A stretch of DNA of 64,000 nucleotides from Leadbetterella byssophila DSM 17132 (GCF_000166395.1 NC_014655.1:1612001-1676000), one strand, 5' to 3'; positions 33,830-44,269 are shown, counted from the first letter of the stretch. Notes: generated from the sequence alone by a model not told the origin. A program made the numbers and translations.

Positions 33830-34285
33830 ATGTCACTGAAAGATACAGTCATAAAATTAGTTGAGGATTTGATCCGTGATACGGACTACTATGTAGTGGA
33901 AATTGCGGTCTCAGATTCTAAGATCAGAAGGAAGGTAAGTATCTTCCTAGACTCTGACGCGGGCATTACCATTGATCAATGCACGGAGGTATCCAGGAAG
34001 CTGGGCTTACAATTGGAAGAGGTCATAGATGAGGCATTTACCTTAGAAGTATCTTCTCCGGGGGCAGATAGTCCTTTAAAGTTTGAGCGTCAATATGTGA
34101 AAAACATAGGTCGTTCTTTGAAGATTCTGAAAGTAGATGGATCAGAAATCAAAGGAAAATTAGTTTCCGTGGAAAACGGAAGCATTACTATAGAAACAGA
34201 AGCAAAGAAAAAAGTAAAATCAGAAACGGTGGCGCTGAGCTTAGATGAAATCAAGGAGGCCAAGGTCATCATTTCATTCAAATAA
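33830..34285 (+). CDS. rimP: ribosome maturation factor RimP
   Basis: 151 residues. Needed for 30S subunit assembly. The N-terminal alpha/beta domain has YYVVEIAVSDSKIRRKVSIF, IDQCTEVSRKLG and the signature FTLEVSSPGADSPLKFERQY; the C-terminal domain is a small SH3-like barrel (LKILKVDGSEIKGKLVSVEN). First gene of the rimP-nusA-infB operon, the classical order; 14 bases separate it from nusA. Confidence 0.95.
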   Translation: MSLKDTVIKLVEDLIRDTDYYVVEIAVSDSKIRRKVSIFLDSDAGITIDQCTEVSRKLGLQLEEVIDEAFTLEVSSPGADSPLKFERQYVKNIGRSLKILKVDGSEIKGKLVSVENGSITIETEAKKKVKSETVALSLDEIKEAKVIISFK

Positions 34286-34299
34286 AACGAAATACACGT

Positions 34300-35544
34300 A
34301 TGTCAAGTGGAGATTTAATTGAATCGTTTGCCGAGTTTGCGCGAGAAAAGAACATCGACCGTCCCACGATGATTGCCATCCTTGAGGATGTGCTCAGAAC
34401 GATGATCCGTAAAGCTTACGGGGAGGATCATAACTTTGATATTATCCTTAACCCTGAAAGTGGTGATTTGGAGATGTGGAGAAAGAGGGAGATTGTAGAC
34501 GATAACTCGGAAGACATCTGGGATCATGATAAGATTCCTTTGTCTGAAGCGAAGAAGATCGAGCCTGACTTTGAGATTGGAGAGGAAGTTGCTGAGCCTG
34601 TAAAAATTGAAGATTTCGGCCGTAGAATAGTACAGACTGCCCGTCAGACTTTGATCCAAAAGGTGAAGGATTTGGAGAAGGAGATGCTGTATGACCAGTA
34701 CAAAGATCAGGTAGGTGAACTGGTTACCGTAGAAGTGTATCAGATCTTAAGTAGAGAGGTAATATGTATAGATGAGGAAGGAAATGAGTTATCTTTACCA
34801 AAAGGAGAGCAAATTCCGAAAGATAGATTCAAGAAAGGATCTAGCATACGTGCCATCATCCATAAGGTAGAAATCCATAATGGAAATCCGAAATTGACTT
34901 TATCCAGAACTTCTCCTGTATTCTTAGAAAGATTATTTGAATTAGAGATTCCGGAAATCCAGGATGGAATTATTTCTATAAGAAAAATTGTTAGAGAACC
35001 AGGGGAAAGAGCGAAAGTGGCTGTTGAGTCCTTTGATGATAGAATTGACCCGGTAGGAGCATGTGTGGGGATGAAAGGATCCCGTATCCACTCTATAGTT
35101 CGAGAATTGGAGAATGAGAACATTGACGTAATTCAGTGGACTGACAATATTAATCTATTGATATCCAGAGCGCTTAGTCCTGCCAAAATCAGCAATGTTA
35201 GATTTGATGAGAATGCTGAACGTGTGTCTGTGTTCTTGAAACCAGACCAAGTCTCTCTAGCCATTGGTAAAGGAGGGTTGAATATCAAATTAGCCAGCAA
35301 GCTGATAGGGTTAGAGATAGATGTATTCCGTGATATTGACGGTGTTGTGGAGGAGGAAGATGTAGACTTAATGGAGTTTACAGATGAAATTGAAGAATGG
35401 ATTCTATTAGAATTCAGAAAAATCGGTCTAGATACAGCAAAATCTGTGTTGAATGTACCGAAAGAAGACCTGGTTAGAAGAACTCCTCTAGAGGAGGAAA
35501 CCATTGAAGAGGTCTTCGATATACTGAAGAAAGAGTTTGAATAA
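34300..35544 (+). CDS. nusA: transcription termination/antitermination factor NusA
   Basis: 414 residues. N-terminal RNA-polymerase-binding domain (about 1-130), S1 domain (about 133-200: VGELVTVEVYQILSREVICI), KH1 and KH2 (about 200-345) with EPGERAKVAVESFDDRIDPV, GACVGMKGSRIHSIVRELEN and VSLAIGKGGLNIKLASKLIG. A short C-terminal helical part follows, and the acidic repeats of proteobacterial NusA are absent, as usual outside that group. Second gene of the operon. Confidence 0.97.
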   Translation: MSSGDLIESFAEFAREKNIDRPTMIAILEDVLRTMIRKAYGEDHNFDIILNPESGDLEMWRKREIVDDNSEDIWDHDKIPLSEAKKIEPDFEIGEEVAEPVKIEDFGRRIVQTARQTLIQKVKDLEKEMLYDQYKDQVGELVTVEVYQILSREVICIDEEGNELSLPKGEQIPKDRFKKGSSIRAIIHKVEIHNGNPKLTLSRTSPVFLERLFELEIPEIQDGIISIRKIVREPGERAKVAVESFDDRIDPVGACVGMKGSRIHSIVRELENENIDVIQWTDNINLLISRALSPAKISNVRFDENAERVSVFLKPDQVSLAIGKGGLNIKLASKLIGLEIDVFRDIDGVVEEEDVDLMEFTDEIEEWILLEFRKIGLDTAKSVLNVPKEDLVRRTPLEEETIEEVFDILKKEFE

Positions 35545-35601
35545 GAGGTAACTAGTCCACACGCCCGACCTGTAACTTTTTAATATTTTTAAAACAATTA
35601 T

Positions 35602-38469
35602 ATGGCAGAAGAAAAAATGATGCGACTTAGCCAAGCAGCTAAAAAATTGAACGTTGGTATAGCCAAAGTAATTGAGATTTTAGGCTCAGCTGGGCATCGT
35701 ATTGACAATAATCCTAACGCCAAATTAGCATATGACCAGTTGGAAATACTGGCCAAGGAACTGGATTCGCCGGACCTACTTGGTGGTGAAACCTCAGCTC
35801 CTGCAGCATCCACTGAGTCCCGTGATAAATCAGATTCTGAGATCTTATACTTCCGCGAGGAACCTAAGTCTGAGGAACCTGAAATCGTGAAGATTGAAAC
35901 CACCATTCCAGGACCAAAGGTGTTAGGTAAGATAGATTTGAATGCTCGTGGAGAAGTTAAGATCCAACCCATTGCAGAGCCAGAACCGGAAGAGGAAAAA
36001 GCTCCTGAGCCGGTTGTTGAGAAGGTTCCAGAACCTGTAGTAGAAGAGAAGAAACCGGAGCCAGTTGTAGAAAAGGTTCCTGAACCTGTAGTGGAAGAAA
36101 AGAAACCAGAGCCGGAACCCGTTGTAGAAAAGGTTCCAGAACCTGTAGTGGAAGAAAAGAAACCGGAACCGGTAATAGAAAAGGCTCCAGAGCCAGTGGT
36201 GGTTAAAAAAGAGGAACCAGTGAAACCTGAAGAGACAGAAGTCATCAAGGCTCAAGGAGATAAACTTCAGGGCTTAGTGGTATTAGGTAAGATAGATCTT
36301 CCTGTGGAGAAAAAGCACAGCAAAGAAGACCTCAAACAGAAGAGAAAACGCAAACGTGTAATCGTGGGAGGAGAAAAAGTAGGTGATACTTCTTCGAAAT
36401 CTAACTTTGACACCTTTAAACCTAGAACTGACGGTCCTAAAACCGACAAGCCGGCTCAAGGAAAAACCTTTGAGAACAAGCCTGCTTCAGGTAACAACAA
36501 TAACAAGAAGGATAACAACAAGAAAGATAAGCGTGATCGTAGAGAGATCGTATCTGATAGTGATGTAAAAGATAGCATCAAGTCTACTCTATCCCGTATG
36601 CACAGCAAAGGCAATGACTTTGGTGCGAAATACAGAAAAGAAAAACGTAGACACAGAGCTGAAGCTCAAGATGCCAGAGATCAAAGAGAACTGGAAGAAA
36701 GCGGAATCTTAAAGGTTACCGAATTTATTTCAGCCGCAGAACTAGCGTCTTTGATGAACGTTTCTGTAAATGAAGTTATCGCGGCCTGTATGAGAATGGG
36801 GATCTTTGCCTCTATCAACCAGCGTTTGGATGCAGAAACCATACAGATTGTAGCCCTTGAGTTCAACTATGAAGTAGAATTCATTTCAGCAGAGGAGGAA
36901 GTAAACTTCGACATGGCTGAGGAAGTAGATGCAGAAGAGGATCTACAGACTCGTGCACCTATTGTAACCATCATGGGTCACGTTGACCACGGTAAAACAT
37001 CCTTACTTGACTATATACGTAGAGCGAAAGTAGCCAGTGGTGAAGCAGGTGGTATCACTCAGCACATTGGTGCTTACTCTGTGAAAATCAAAGAAGGTCC
37101 AAACAAAGGTAAGTCTATCACCTTCTTGGATACACCTGGTCACGAAGCCTTTACCGCCATGCGTGCCCGTGGTGCTAAGATCACTGACGTGGTTATCATC
37201 GTTATCTCTGCTGATGATAGCGTGATGCCTCAAACGAGAGAAGCCATCAACCACGCACAGAACGCAGGAGTGCCTATCGTATTTGCATTGAACAAAATAG
37301 ATAAGCCTAATGCTAATCCGGACAAAATCCGTGAAGACCTTGCTAAAGAAAACATCCTAGTGGAAAGCTGGGGCGGTAAATTCCAAGAGCAGGAAGTTTC
37401 TGCAAAATCAGGTATTGGTGTAGATGATCTACTTGACAAAGTATTACTAGAAGCTGAACTTCTTGAACTAAAAGCTAATCCAAATAGAAATGCTGTTGGT
37501 ACTGTGATAGAAGCTTCTTTGGATAAAGGAAAGGGATATGTATCCACTATCTTAGTTGAAACGGGTACCTTGAAAGTAGGAGATATCGTACTAGCAGGTC
37601 AGTATTTTGGTAGAGTAAGAGCCATGATTAATGATCTAGGTACAAGGATCAAAGAAGCCGGACCTTCTATTCCGGTTCAGATCTTAGGTCTACCGGGTGC
37701 TCCACAAGCAGGTGATAAATTCAACGTGATGGAATCTGAAAGAGAGGCCAGAGAGATCGCTAACAAGCGTGAACAGTTGAACCGTGAGATGAGTATCCGT
37801 GCTAAGAAACATATTACCCTGGATGAGATAGGTAGAAGAAAGGCCATTGGAACCTTCAAGGAATTGAACATTATCATCAAAGGTGACGTGGACGGTTCTG
37901 TAGAGGCACTAGCTGACTCCCTATTGAAATTATCTACTGATGAGGTTCAGGTGAATATCATCCATAAAGGAGTAGGACAAATATCAGAATCTGATGTTAC
38001 CTTAGCTTCTGCTGCAGATGCCATTGTGGTAGGTTTCCAAGTTCGTCCTTCTAATAATGCGAGAAAAATTGCTGAAAACGAGCAGATTGAAATCCGCTTG
38101 TACTCCATCATCTATGATGCCATTAATGAGATCAAAGATGCCATGGAAGGTCTATTAGCTCCTAAAGAAGAAGAGGTAGTAACAGGAAATATCGAGGTTC
38201 GTGAGATCTTCAAGATTAGTAAGGTGGGTACTATCGCGGGTAGTTATGTAACTGACGGTTATGTAAACAGAAAGAACAAGGTTAGAATTATCCGGGAAGG
38301 TATAGTTCTTCATGAAGGTGAGATTGCCCAATTGAAACGCTTCAAGGATGATGTTGCTGAAGTTCGTGCCGGTTACGAATGTGGTATCAGTATTCACAAA
38401 TTTAATGATATCCAAATCGGTGATATCATTGAAAGCTTTGAAATTAGAGAACTTAAACGTTCCCTTTAA
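35602..38469 (+). CDS. infB: translation initiation factor IF-2
   Basis: 955 residues. Short IF2-N helix-turn region ([20 protein letters not shown]), then a long Pro/Glu/Lys-rich spacer with about three tandem repeats of [17 protein letters not shown], a basic stretch ([15 protein letters not shown]), and a second IF2-N (about 370-425). The GTPase domain begins near 450: [20 protein letters not shown] (G1), [10 protein letters not shown] (G2), [10 protein letters not shown] (G3), [10 protein letters not shown] (G4), [12 protein letters not shown] (G5). Domains II, III and IV (fMet-tRNA binding) complete the length. Third gene of the rimP operon, with a terminator right after it. Confidence 0.97.
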   Translation: MAEEKMMRLSQAAKKLNVGIAKVIEILGSAGHRIDNNPNAKLAYDQLEILAKELDSPDLLGGETSAPAASTESRDKSDSEILYFREEPKSEEPEIVKIETTIPGPKVLGKIDLNARGEVKIQPIAEPEPEEEKAPEPVVEKVPEPVVEEKKPEPVVEKVPEPVVEEKKPEPEPVVEKVPEPVVEEKKPEPVIEKAPEPVVVKKEEPVKPEETEVIKAQGDKLQGLVVLGKIDLPVEKKHSKEDLKQKRKRKRVIVGGEKVGDTSSKSNFDTFKPRTDGPKTDKPAQGKTFENKPASGNNNNKKDNNKKDKRDRREIVSDSDVKDSIKSTLSRMHSKGNDFGAKYRKEKRRHRAEAQDARDQRELEESGILKVTEFISAAELASLMNVSVNEVIAACMRMGIFASINQRLDAETIQIVALEFNYEVEFISAEEEVNFDMAEEVDAEEDLQTRAPIVTIMGHVDHGKTSLLDYIRRAKVASGEAGGITQHIGAYSVKIKEGPNKGKSITFLDTPGHEAFTAMRARGAKITDVVIIVISADDSVMPQTREAINHAQNAGVPIVFALNKIDKPNANPDKIREDLAKENILVESWGGKFQEQEVSAKSGIGVDDLLDKVLLEAELLELKANPNRNAVGTVIEASLDKGKGYVSTILVETGTLKVGDIVLAGQYFGRVRAMINDLGTRIKEAGPSIPVQILGLPGAPQAGDKFNVMESEREAREIANKREQLNREMSIRAKKHITLDEIGRRKAIGTFKELNIIIKGDVDGSVEALADSLLKLSTDEVQVNIIHKGVGQISESDVTLASAADAIVVGFQVRPSNNARKIAENEQIEIRLYSIIYDAINEIKDAMEGLLAPKEEEVVTGNIEVREIFKISKVGTIAGSYVTDGYVNRKNKVRIIREGIVLHEGEIAQLKRFKDDVAEVRAGYECGISIHKFNDIQIGDIIESFEIRELKRSL
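36010..36185 (+). repeat. tandem repeat in the IF-2 spacer
   Basis: About three imperfect copies of a 51-57 base unit encoding [17 protein letters not shown]. In-frame copies can be gained or lost without disturbing the GTPase part. Confidence 0.85.
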
Positions 38470-38473
38470 TACG

Positions 38474-38506
38474 ATAAATGTCCCCCAGCGGGACATTTAT
38501 TTTTAT
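38474..38506 (+). terminator. intrinsic terminator of the rimP-nusA-infB operon
   Basis: ATAAATGTCCC-CCAGC-GGGACATTTAT, an 11-bp perfect stem with T-rich tail. Confidence 0.92.
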
Positions 38507-38520
38507 TCATTCTTTTCAAT

Positions 38521-38528
38521 TATATTTG
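38521..38528 (+). promoter_or_regulatory. -7 promoter box upstream of the O-methyltransferase operon
   Basis: TATATTTG fits TAnnTTTG, giving a leader of about 65 nt. A second identical box lies at 38587-38594. Confidence 0.45.
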
Positions 38529-38586
38529 AAACTTCTGAATATTTAATAACATATATAAATTATTGGATAGATTACCGTTTCCCACT

Positions 38587-38594
38587 TATATTTG
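38587..38594 (+). promoter_or_regulatory. second -7 box, at the O-methyltransferase start
   Basis: TATATTTG ends 4 bases before the ATG at 38599. If used, the transcript would begin at or next to the start codon, giving a leaderless mRNA. Confidence 0.4.
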
Positions 38595-38598
38595 AATT

Positions 38599-39225
38599 AT
38601 GAATGTAGAGAACTACTGTCAAGAGCACAGCAGTGCGGAGCCGGAGATTTTGGCACAAATCAATAGGGATACACATGCTCACATGTTAAAACCCCGAATG
38701 CTGAGTGGCCATTATCAGGGAAGATTATTGAGCTTACTTTCTAAGATGCTGCAACCTAAAAATATCCTGGAAATAGGTACGTTTACGGGCTACTCTGCCT
38801 TATGTTTGGCGGAAGGTTTAACAGAGGGAGGAAAACTCTATACCATAGAGGCTGAAGAAGAATTTGAGGATAGAATCCGAAAGAATATTGAAGCTGCGGG
38901 TAAAACAGATCAAATCGAACTAATTATTGGTCAGGCCTTAGATGTAATTCCCCAATTACCTATTACTTTTGATATGGTTTTCATTGACGCAGATAAACTG
39001 AACTATATTAAGTATTATCAGGAAGTCATTGACAAAGTTAGAATCGGTGGAGTGATCCTGACAGATAACGTGCTCTGGTCAGGTAAAGTCATAGATGAAT
39101 CCAAGAAAGACGCCACTACCGAATTACTCCGGGAATTCAATGCGTATGTTTCCCGGGATCCAAGAACAGAAAAAGTGCTTTTACCTGTAAGGGATGGATT
39201 ATTCCTTACGCTTAAAATTAAGTAG
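38599..39225 (+). CDS. class I SAM-dependent O-methyltransferase (COMT-like)
   Basis: 208 residues. SAM-binding motif NILEIGTFTGYSALCLAEGL, then YTIEAEEEFE, and the metal/substrate site VFIDADKLNYIKYYQEVIDK with GGVILTDNVLWSGKV, all hallmarks of the divalent-metal O-methyltransferase family 3 (catechol/caffeoyl-CoA type). The natural substrate is unknown. First gene of a four-gene run; 3 bases before the LysM transglycosylase. Confidence 0.92.
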   Translation: MNVENYCQEHSSAEPEILAQINRDTHAHMLKPRMLSGHYQGRLLSLLSKMLQPKNILEIGTFTGYSALCLAEGLTEGGKLYTIEAEEEFEDRIRKNIEAAGKTDQIELIIGQALDVIPQLPITFDMVFIDADKLNYIKYYQEVIDKVRIGGVILTDNVLWSGKVIDESKKDATTELLREFNAYVSRDPRTEKVLLPVRDGLFLTLKIK

Positions 39226-39228
39226 AAT

Positions 39229-41514
39229 ATGAAAAAATGCGTGCTATCTCTAGTACTTACCTTTGCGTTTTGGATTAGCCAGGCGCAGAACCTACCTGAA
39301 ATCCCATCCACTGTAGAGTTTGCTGATGTACATGTAGTATTAAGCTCTGAGGCCAGGCAAAAAGTTAGCTCAGAGGTACAAAGGCTACTTACGCCTTCTT
39401 CGTATCTGAATCAAAAATTAGAAAGAATGCAATTATTCTTTCCTATAATAGAGAGAATCCTTGAAGAAGAAAACGTACCCTCGGATTTAAAATATTTGGC
39501 AGTACTGGAAAGTGATCTTTACGCTGATGCCGTTTCACCCACCAAAGCTGTGGGATATTGGCAATTCAAAGATTTCACTGCGAAGGAAATGAATTTGACC
39601 ATCTCAGATGTACAAGATGACAGAAAGAACTTGCATCTTTCTACACGTGCTGCTGCTCAATATCTAAAAAAGAACAATCAAATCTTCAAAAACTGGATAT
39701 CCAGTACTTTGTCGTACACGATTGGTGCAGGTGGCGCAGCGAATCTGGTTCCCGTGGACTGGTCCTTCTCCTCCGAGATTAAATTAGATAAGAATCCACA
39801 TCCATACCTGGTTAAAGCTATTGCGCACAAACTGGCATTTAATCATAAACTGACTCAAATCAGCCCTACCTCTAAGACCATAGTAGAATATCCAGGAAGA
39901 GGGAAAAAATGGTCGGAAATAGCTAGAGAACTGAACCAAAATGAGATTCAAATCAAGCAGGCGAATACTTGGTTTACTTCCCATACCTTACCTACTGACA
40001 AGGATTACATAGTACTTATTCGTACAGACAAAAGCAGTGCACCTCAGATCACAGAGAAGGCTAATGACCTAGCTAAATCTGAGGGAATCTCTCTGGGCTA
40101 TCCTAAATTGAAACGCCAAACCACGGTAGTTACCTCCACTGACCAACCTGTTTTCTACGAAATCAATGGCAAAAAAGGTATCATGGCACAAACGGGTGAT
40201 GAAGTGGCTACTTTAGCTAGAAAAGGCAAAGTAAGTATATATAAATTCTTATCACTGAATGATCTTACAGACAGAGACAGAATAAAAGACGGTACAGTAT
40301 ATTACCTTCAAAAGAAAAACAAAAAAGGTCCTATTCCCTATCACACCGTTACTGAAAAGCAGTCGCTATGGGATGTTTCCCACATGTATAATATCAGGCT
40401 CAAGCAACTGAAGAAATTCAACCGTATTGAGAAAGACGAGCCAATAGAATTAGGCAGAGTACTCTGGTTACAAAAGAAAAGACCAAAGAATACACCTATT
40501 CAGTACAACAAGACTCTAGTGGCACCACCTGAGGTATATACTACAGAACCTAAAGAGGTAGCGCTCGCCCCCGCAGTAGTTGAAAAACCTGCTGTGGAAG
40601 AAAAAACTATGTTTATTACCCATAGAGTGTTGGAAAACGAAACATTATTCTCTTTAGCGAAGAAGTATAGTACCACAGTAGAGCGTCTTAGAGAACTAAA
40701 CAAACTAGGTCCTTTTGAAAACATCAAGTATAACCAAAGATTAATAGTTCCTTATACAGAAGAACCTCAAGACGACTGGGTGGAAGATGAAGAAACTCAA
40801 CCTGTATTAATGCCTGCTAAAAAGGAGGTGGCTAAAGCTGAACCTTTAAAAGAAGAGCCAAAGAGAGAAGTTGAAACACCTAAGAAAGAAGAACCAAAAA
40901 GAATAGAAATTACTACTCCGGTTCTAGAAGAACCAGTGAATAGAACTGAATCTAAGCCGGCACCAAAAGTAGAGGTACCTGCAGAGGCTCCCGCAACAAG
41001 TTCAGTAGGCAGACATAAGGTGGCTAAAGGTGAAACCTTCTTTAGTATAGCAAGAAAATATAATACTACCGTTCAGGAAATTAGATCCCTGAATAACATG
41101 TCTGCATCTGAAACCTTAAAATTTGGAACCACCCTAAAAGTACCTGTATCCGGAGGGGAAGAAGAAGTAAGAAGTTCAGTAAGTACTGTAACAAAAACCC
41201 ATACTGTGGCTAGAGGAGAAACCCTCTTTAGTATTTCGAAAAAATATGGAGTGAGTGTTAACGATATCAAGGAGTTAAACAACCTTGGGAATAGCGGTAT
41301 TCAAGCAGGACAAAAGTTGAAGATATCAGGATCTGAAGAAAAACCAGCACCGAAGACAAGTACCTCTACTACAACTTACCATGTAGTCAAATCAGGGGAA
41401 ACTTTATTCAGCATAGCCAATCGTTATGGTGTAACGGTAAACCAACTTAAGACCTGGAATAATATGAAATCCAATACCCTTGTAAAAGGAAAAAAACTGA
41501 TAGTGAAGAAATGA
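39229..41514 (+). CDS. lytic transglycosylase with five LysM-like domains
   Basis: 761 residues, Sec signal peptide ([13 protein letters not shown]). The SLT domain (about 60-200) keeps the catalytic Glu in [20 protein letters not shown] and [15 protein letters not shown], but the usual A-Y-N-x-G is [13 protein letters not shown]. LysM-like modules lie at about 373-418, 464-508, 597-641, 657-700 and 717-760 (for example [20 protein letters not shown]), joined by Pro/Glu/Lys-rich linkers. It binds and probably cleaves peptidoglycan in the periplasm. Paralogue of 28978-30504. Its stop overlaps the DUF3109 start. Confidence 0.92.
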   Translation: MKKCVLSLVLTFAFWISQAQNLPEIPSTVEFADVHVVLSSEARQKVSSEVQRLLTPSSYLNQKLERMQLFFPIIERILEEENVPSDLKYLAVLESDLYADAVSPTKAVGYWQFKDFTAKEMNLTISDVQDDRKNLHLSTRAAAQYLKKNNQIFKNWISSTLSYTIGAGGAANLVPVDWSFSSEIKLDKNPHPYLVKAIAHKLAFNHKLTQISPTSKTIVEYPGRGKKWSEIARELNQNEIQIKQANTWFTSHTLPTDKDYIVLIRTDKSSAPQITEKANDLAKSEGISLGYPKLKRQTTVVTSTDQPVFYEINGKKGIMAQTGDEVATLARKGKVSIYKFLSLNDLTDRDRIKDGTVYYLQKKNKKGPIPYHTVTEKQSLWDVSHMYNIRLKQLKKFNRIEKDEPIELGRVLWLQKKRPKNTPIQYNKTLVAPPEVYTTEPKEVALAPAVVEKPAVEEKTMFITHRVLENETLFSLAKKYSTTVERLRELNKLGPFENIKYNQRLIVPYTEEPQDDWVEDEETQPVLMPAKKEVAKAEPLKEEPKREVETPKKEEPKRIEITTPVLEEPVNRTESKPAPKVEVPAEAPATSSVGRHKVAKGETFFSIARKYNTTVQEIRSLNNMSASETLKFGTTLKVPVSGGEEEVRSSVSTVTKTHTVARGETLFSISKKYGVSVNDIKELNNLGNSGIQAGQKLKISGSEEKPAPKTSTSTTTYHVVKSGETLFSIANRYGVTVNQLKTWNNMKSNTLVKGKKLIVKK

Positions 41515-42074
41515 TACTGATAGATGAAACAGTAATCAGTGATGATATTGCACAAAAGTTCTTTGTCTGCAATCTCGAAAAATGCAAAGGGGCATGCTGT
41601 GTGGAAGGGGATTTAGGGGCTCCTTTAGAAGAATCTGAATTACCTGTTTTAGAGGAAATTTACGAAAAAGTAAAGCCCTATTTAAGTCCTGAAGGTATAC
41701 AAGCCATAGAAGAGCAAGGCAAATACATTAAAGACTGGGAAGGCGACTATTCTACCACCACCATTAATGATAAAGAATGTGCTTATGCCATCTATGATGA
41801 AAATCAAATACTGAAATGTGGAATTGAGCAGGCTTATCTTGATGGAAAAATTGATTTTAAAAAGCCCATTTCCTGTCACCTCTACCCTATTCGCATCACC
41901 AAATATGACAACTTCCATGCCTTGAATTACGACAGGTGGAGTATTTGTTCTGATGCATGTACTTTTGGGGAGCAATTGGGCGTTGAAGTATACAAGTTCT
42001 TAAAAGAACCACTGATACGCGCATATGGAGTAGAATGGTACGAGCAACTCTGTAAAGAGATTGAACAGCTTTGA
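41511..42074 (+). CDS. DUF3109 family Cys-rich protein
   Basis: 187 residues. Cys-rich start [20 protein letters not shown], later [30 protein letters not shown] and [10 protein letters not shown]. The set of about eight Cys resembles Fe-S or zinc-chelating YkgJ-type proteins, and DUF3109 (YkgJ-like) is the family it fits. Function unknown. ATG overlaps the previous stop by 4 bases, and the gene overlaps the next by 14, so all are co-translated. Confidence 0.88.
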   Translation: MILIDETVISDDIAQKFFVCNLEKCKGACCVEGDLGAPLEESELPVLEEIYEKVKPYLSPEGIQAIEEQGKYIKDWEGDYSTTTINDKECAYAIYDENQILKCGIEQAYLDGKIDFKKPISCHLYPIRITKYDNFHALNYDRWSICSDACTFGEQLGVEVYKFLKEPLIRAYGVEWYEQLCKEIEQL

Positions 42075-42375
42075 TGATATCTATGAAGTAGTAAAACTAA
42101 TTCCTAAAGGAAGAGTTACTTCTTACGGAGCCATAGCCCGCTATTTAGGCACACATGCCAGAATAGTGGGCTGGGCCATGAACGCAGTTCCTAAAGGGCA
42201 AAATATACCTGCCCACAGGGTAGTAAACAGAAATGGAGTTTTGACAGGTAAGGCGCATTTCTCTCCACCTGAAAGCATGCAGGAATATCTAGAATCAGAG
42301 GGCCTTATTATTCAGGACAATCAAATCCAAGATTTCGCACAATTTTACTGGGAACCCGGCGAAGAACTACTCTAA
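42061..42375 (+). CDS. alkyltransferase-like (ATL/MGMT-family) protein
   Basis: 104 residues from a TTG start overlapping DUF3109; no in-frame ATG precedes the conserved part. It consists only of the MGMT DNA-binding domain: [31 protein letters not shown] and the active-site region [16 protein letters not shown]. The alkyl-acceptor Cys of PCHRV is Ala here, so it cannot be a suicide methyltransferase. ATL proteins of this kind flag O6-alkylguanine for nucleotide-excision repair. Small MGMT-like proteins with Ala at this site recur in Bacteroidota, so this is a family trait. Confidence 0.9.
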   Translation: MNSFDDIYEVVKLIPKGRVTSYGAIARYLGTHARIVGWAMNAVPKGQNIPAHRVVNRNGVLTGKAHFSPPESMQEYLESEGLIIQDNQIQDFAQFYWEPGEELL

Positions 42376-42453
42376 CTAAGTTTTGGAAAAGAAAATTTTA
42401 TAAAATTTTTTATATCCTGAGCAAGATAAGAAAAAAATATTGTAAAATAGTTG

Positions 42454-42461
42454 TATCTTTG
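42454..42461 (+). promoter_or_regulatory. -7 promoter box of the Lrp-type regulator
   Basis: TATCTTTG fits TAnnTTTG; predicted leader about 38 nt. Confidence 0.5.
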
Positions 42462-42504
42462 CACCAAATAATATTTTGATTTCTCATATACTTAATTCTA
42501 TAGA

Positions 42505-42975
42505 ATGGCATCAGCAAAACTTGATCAGATTGATCGGAAGTTACTGGAAATTCTGCAGAGCAATGGTAAGATTACTAATGCTCAGCTGTCCAAGGAGATT
42601 GGTCTGTCACCTGCTCCTACCTTAGAGCGTGTTAAAAAACTTGAAAACGCTGGAATTATAGAAAGTTATCACGCGCAACTAGACCGCCAGAAAGTGGGTC
42701 TGGGAGTAATGACTTTTGTACAAGTTACCCTTTCGGGACATAAAAAATCCATTACTGAAACCTTTGTGAAGGTAATTGAACGTGTACCAGAAATTATCGA
42801 GTGTCACCATGTAACAGGATCATGTGACTTTTTGTTGAAAGTTATAGCAAAGGACATTTCATCCTATCAAACGCTAATCATGGAAACCATTAATGAAATT
42901 GAAGTGGTGGCAAGTACTCAAACCATGGTCATTCTTTCAACCTTTAAAAGCAGTAAAGTTCTTCCAGTTCCCTGA
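42505..42975 (+). CDS. Lrp/AsnC-family transcription regulator
   Basis: 156 residues. The N-terminal winged helix-turn-helix (about 5-65) reads LDQIDRKLLEILQSNGKITN and SKEIGLSPAPTLERVKKLEN. The C-terminal RAM (ligand-binding) domain (about 72-150) includes VPEIIECHHVTGSCDFLLKV, the usual amino-acid effector site region. Members regulate amino-acid metabolism as octamers; target and effector are unknown. Single gene with promoter and terminator. Confidence 0.95.
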   Translation: MASAKLDQIDRKLLEILQSNGKITNAQLSKEIGLSPAPTLERVKKLENAGIIESYHAQLDRQKVGLGVMTFVQVTLSGHKKSITETFVKVIERVPEIIECHHVTGSCDFLLKVIAKDISSYQTLIMETINEIEVVASTQTMVILSTFKSSKVLPVP

Positions 42976-42999
42976 GCCTCAGGGAACTTACTTTTTTTT
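42967..42999 (+). terminator. intrinsic terminator after the Lrp regulator
   Basis: GTTCCCTGAG-CCT-CAGGGAAC hairpin followed by TTAC and eight T. It lies between convergent genes and overlaps the end of the TPR gene. Confidence 0.85.
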
Positions 43000-44199
43000 C
43001 TTCAAACTTTTCGTTAACTTCTCTAATTCAGCTTTTGCCTCCTTATAGGTACTAGAATTCTTATCTGAGTTCTTCAAGGCCTCAGATAAATATCTTACCG
43101 CCGCTTGATAGCTCTTTTCCTCTATAGCTATTTTCCCTAGACTAAGGTTAGCGCTGGCATAATAACCCGTCTCCTTTGATCCGTTTTCCAAAGCATATTC
43201 AATGCTTTTTTCAAAGTACTGTTTTGCTAGTGTATTATCCCTGTATTTATTTAGATACAAATACCCCAAAATATACGCTCCATACCTCCCATCATTTGCT
43301 CCATAACCGTATCTCCTTTCTTCTACATTCCGAAGCAGTTCCCGGGCATAAACTTCCGCATCAGCTAATCTACCGAGAGCGAAGGAGTTTCTAGCTACAA
43401 ATCTATGGAAAAAGGAATTGTTGGGATATAACTGGTGCATCTGCGCTGCCATCATCAAGGATTTACCGGATTGTTTCTCCATAGCGTAGATTTGGACTAA
43501 GAAATACCTTGCTTCCATTCTGGAATAAAAGGCATTATTTGCCACATACTCCAATTGCTTTATGCCTTGTTCTTTGGAGCCCTTTCTAAAGAAGGTCAAT
43601 AATGGTCTTAGCGACTTATAATTCTCGTGTATCCACTTGGAATAGTAATTATACACACCATCACCAAAAAGCAGCTCAGGATTGATGTTTTCCTCTCCCC
43701 TGCTTTCGTCTAAGTACTTGATAGCTTTCTTCCCTGCCCAGGCAGATTTTACCCATTTTTCTCTTTCAGCAAATAGTCTACCTTTTACTGCATAAGCGGC
43801 GCAAAGGATAAATAAAACCTCTTTATTAGATTTATTACGCTTATGAATCTTTTCTGCCTTATTAATGGCCTCATCCATGTAGGCATGACAAATCTCATCA
43901 TACTTTGTTTCCTTAGTATCTGGCACAATCCTCCACCATTCATTTAAGCCCAGAAGAAAGTCACCTATGGGATGTTCAGGGAATTCCACCTTTAACCACT
44001 TAAACTCTTTAGCCGCCTCATCAAAGCGGAAATTATACATGAGATTAAAGGCTTCAGTGGTAGAGATCTGGATTCCTCTATCCATTAAGAGCTTATTGGG
44101 ATCCGGACCTTCATCACCCCTGATATAGGGTACAGACTGTGCTATACTAGAGCCTCCTAGCAGGCATAGAAAAATTAGCTTTTTCAAGTGATTATTCAT
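42988..44199 (-). CDS. exported TPR-repeat protein
   Basis: 403 residues with a signal peptide (LIFLCLLGGSSIAQ). Several tetratricopeptide helical pairs follow, most clear at AFNLMYNFRFDEAAKEFKWL (about 50), ARYFLVQIYAMEKQSGKSLM (about 240) and LGKIAIEEKSYQAAVRYLSE (about 360). The C-terminus is Lys-rich. It is presumably a periplasmic scaffold for protein-protein contacts; no enzyme motif. A -7 box lies 8 bases before the ATG. Confidence 0.85.
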   Translation of the reverse strand: MNNHLKKLIFLCLLGGSSIAQSVPYIRGDEGPDPNKLLMDRGIQISTTEAFNLMYNFRFDEAAKEFKWLKVEFPEHPIGDFLLGLNEWWRIVPDTKETKYDEICHAYMDEAINKAEKIHKRNKSNKEVLFILCAAYAVKGRLFAEREKWVKSAWAGKKAIKYLDESRGEENINPELLFGDGVYNYYSKWIHENYKSLRPLLTFFRKGSKEQGIKQLEYVANNAFYSRMEARYFLVQIYAMEKQSGKSLMMAAQMHQLYPNNSFFHRFVARNSFALGRLADAEVYARELLRNVEERRYGYGANDGRYGAYILGYLYLNKYRDNTLAKQYFEKSIEYALENGSKETGYYASANLSLGKIAIEEKSYQAAVRYLSEALKNSDKNSSTYKEAKAELEKLTKSLKKKK

Positions 44200-44206
44200 T
44201 CTTTAA

Positions 44207-44214
44207 CAAATTTA
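44207..44214 (-). promoter_or_regulatory. -7 promoter box of the TPR gene
   Basis: Minus-strand TAAATTTG fits TAnnTTTG and ends 7 bases before the start codon, so the leader would be only a few nucleotides. Confidence 0.45.
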
Positions 44215-44269
44215 TAAAGAAGGCTTAAATTAAGGACACTAAGGTTCTTCCTAACGGGAAAATATTGTT

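Noticed and set aside
35598-36255. Long antisense frames over infB (Gly/Ser/Thr-rich and Phe/Tyr-rich)
   Set aside because: They mirror the IF-2 Pro/Glu/Lys repeats and are low-complexity by-products.
36930-38496. Antisense frames over the IF-2 GTPase and C-terminal domains
   Set aside because: No homology features; IF-2 is certain on the plus strand.
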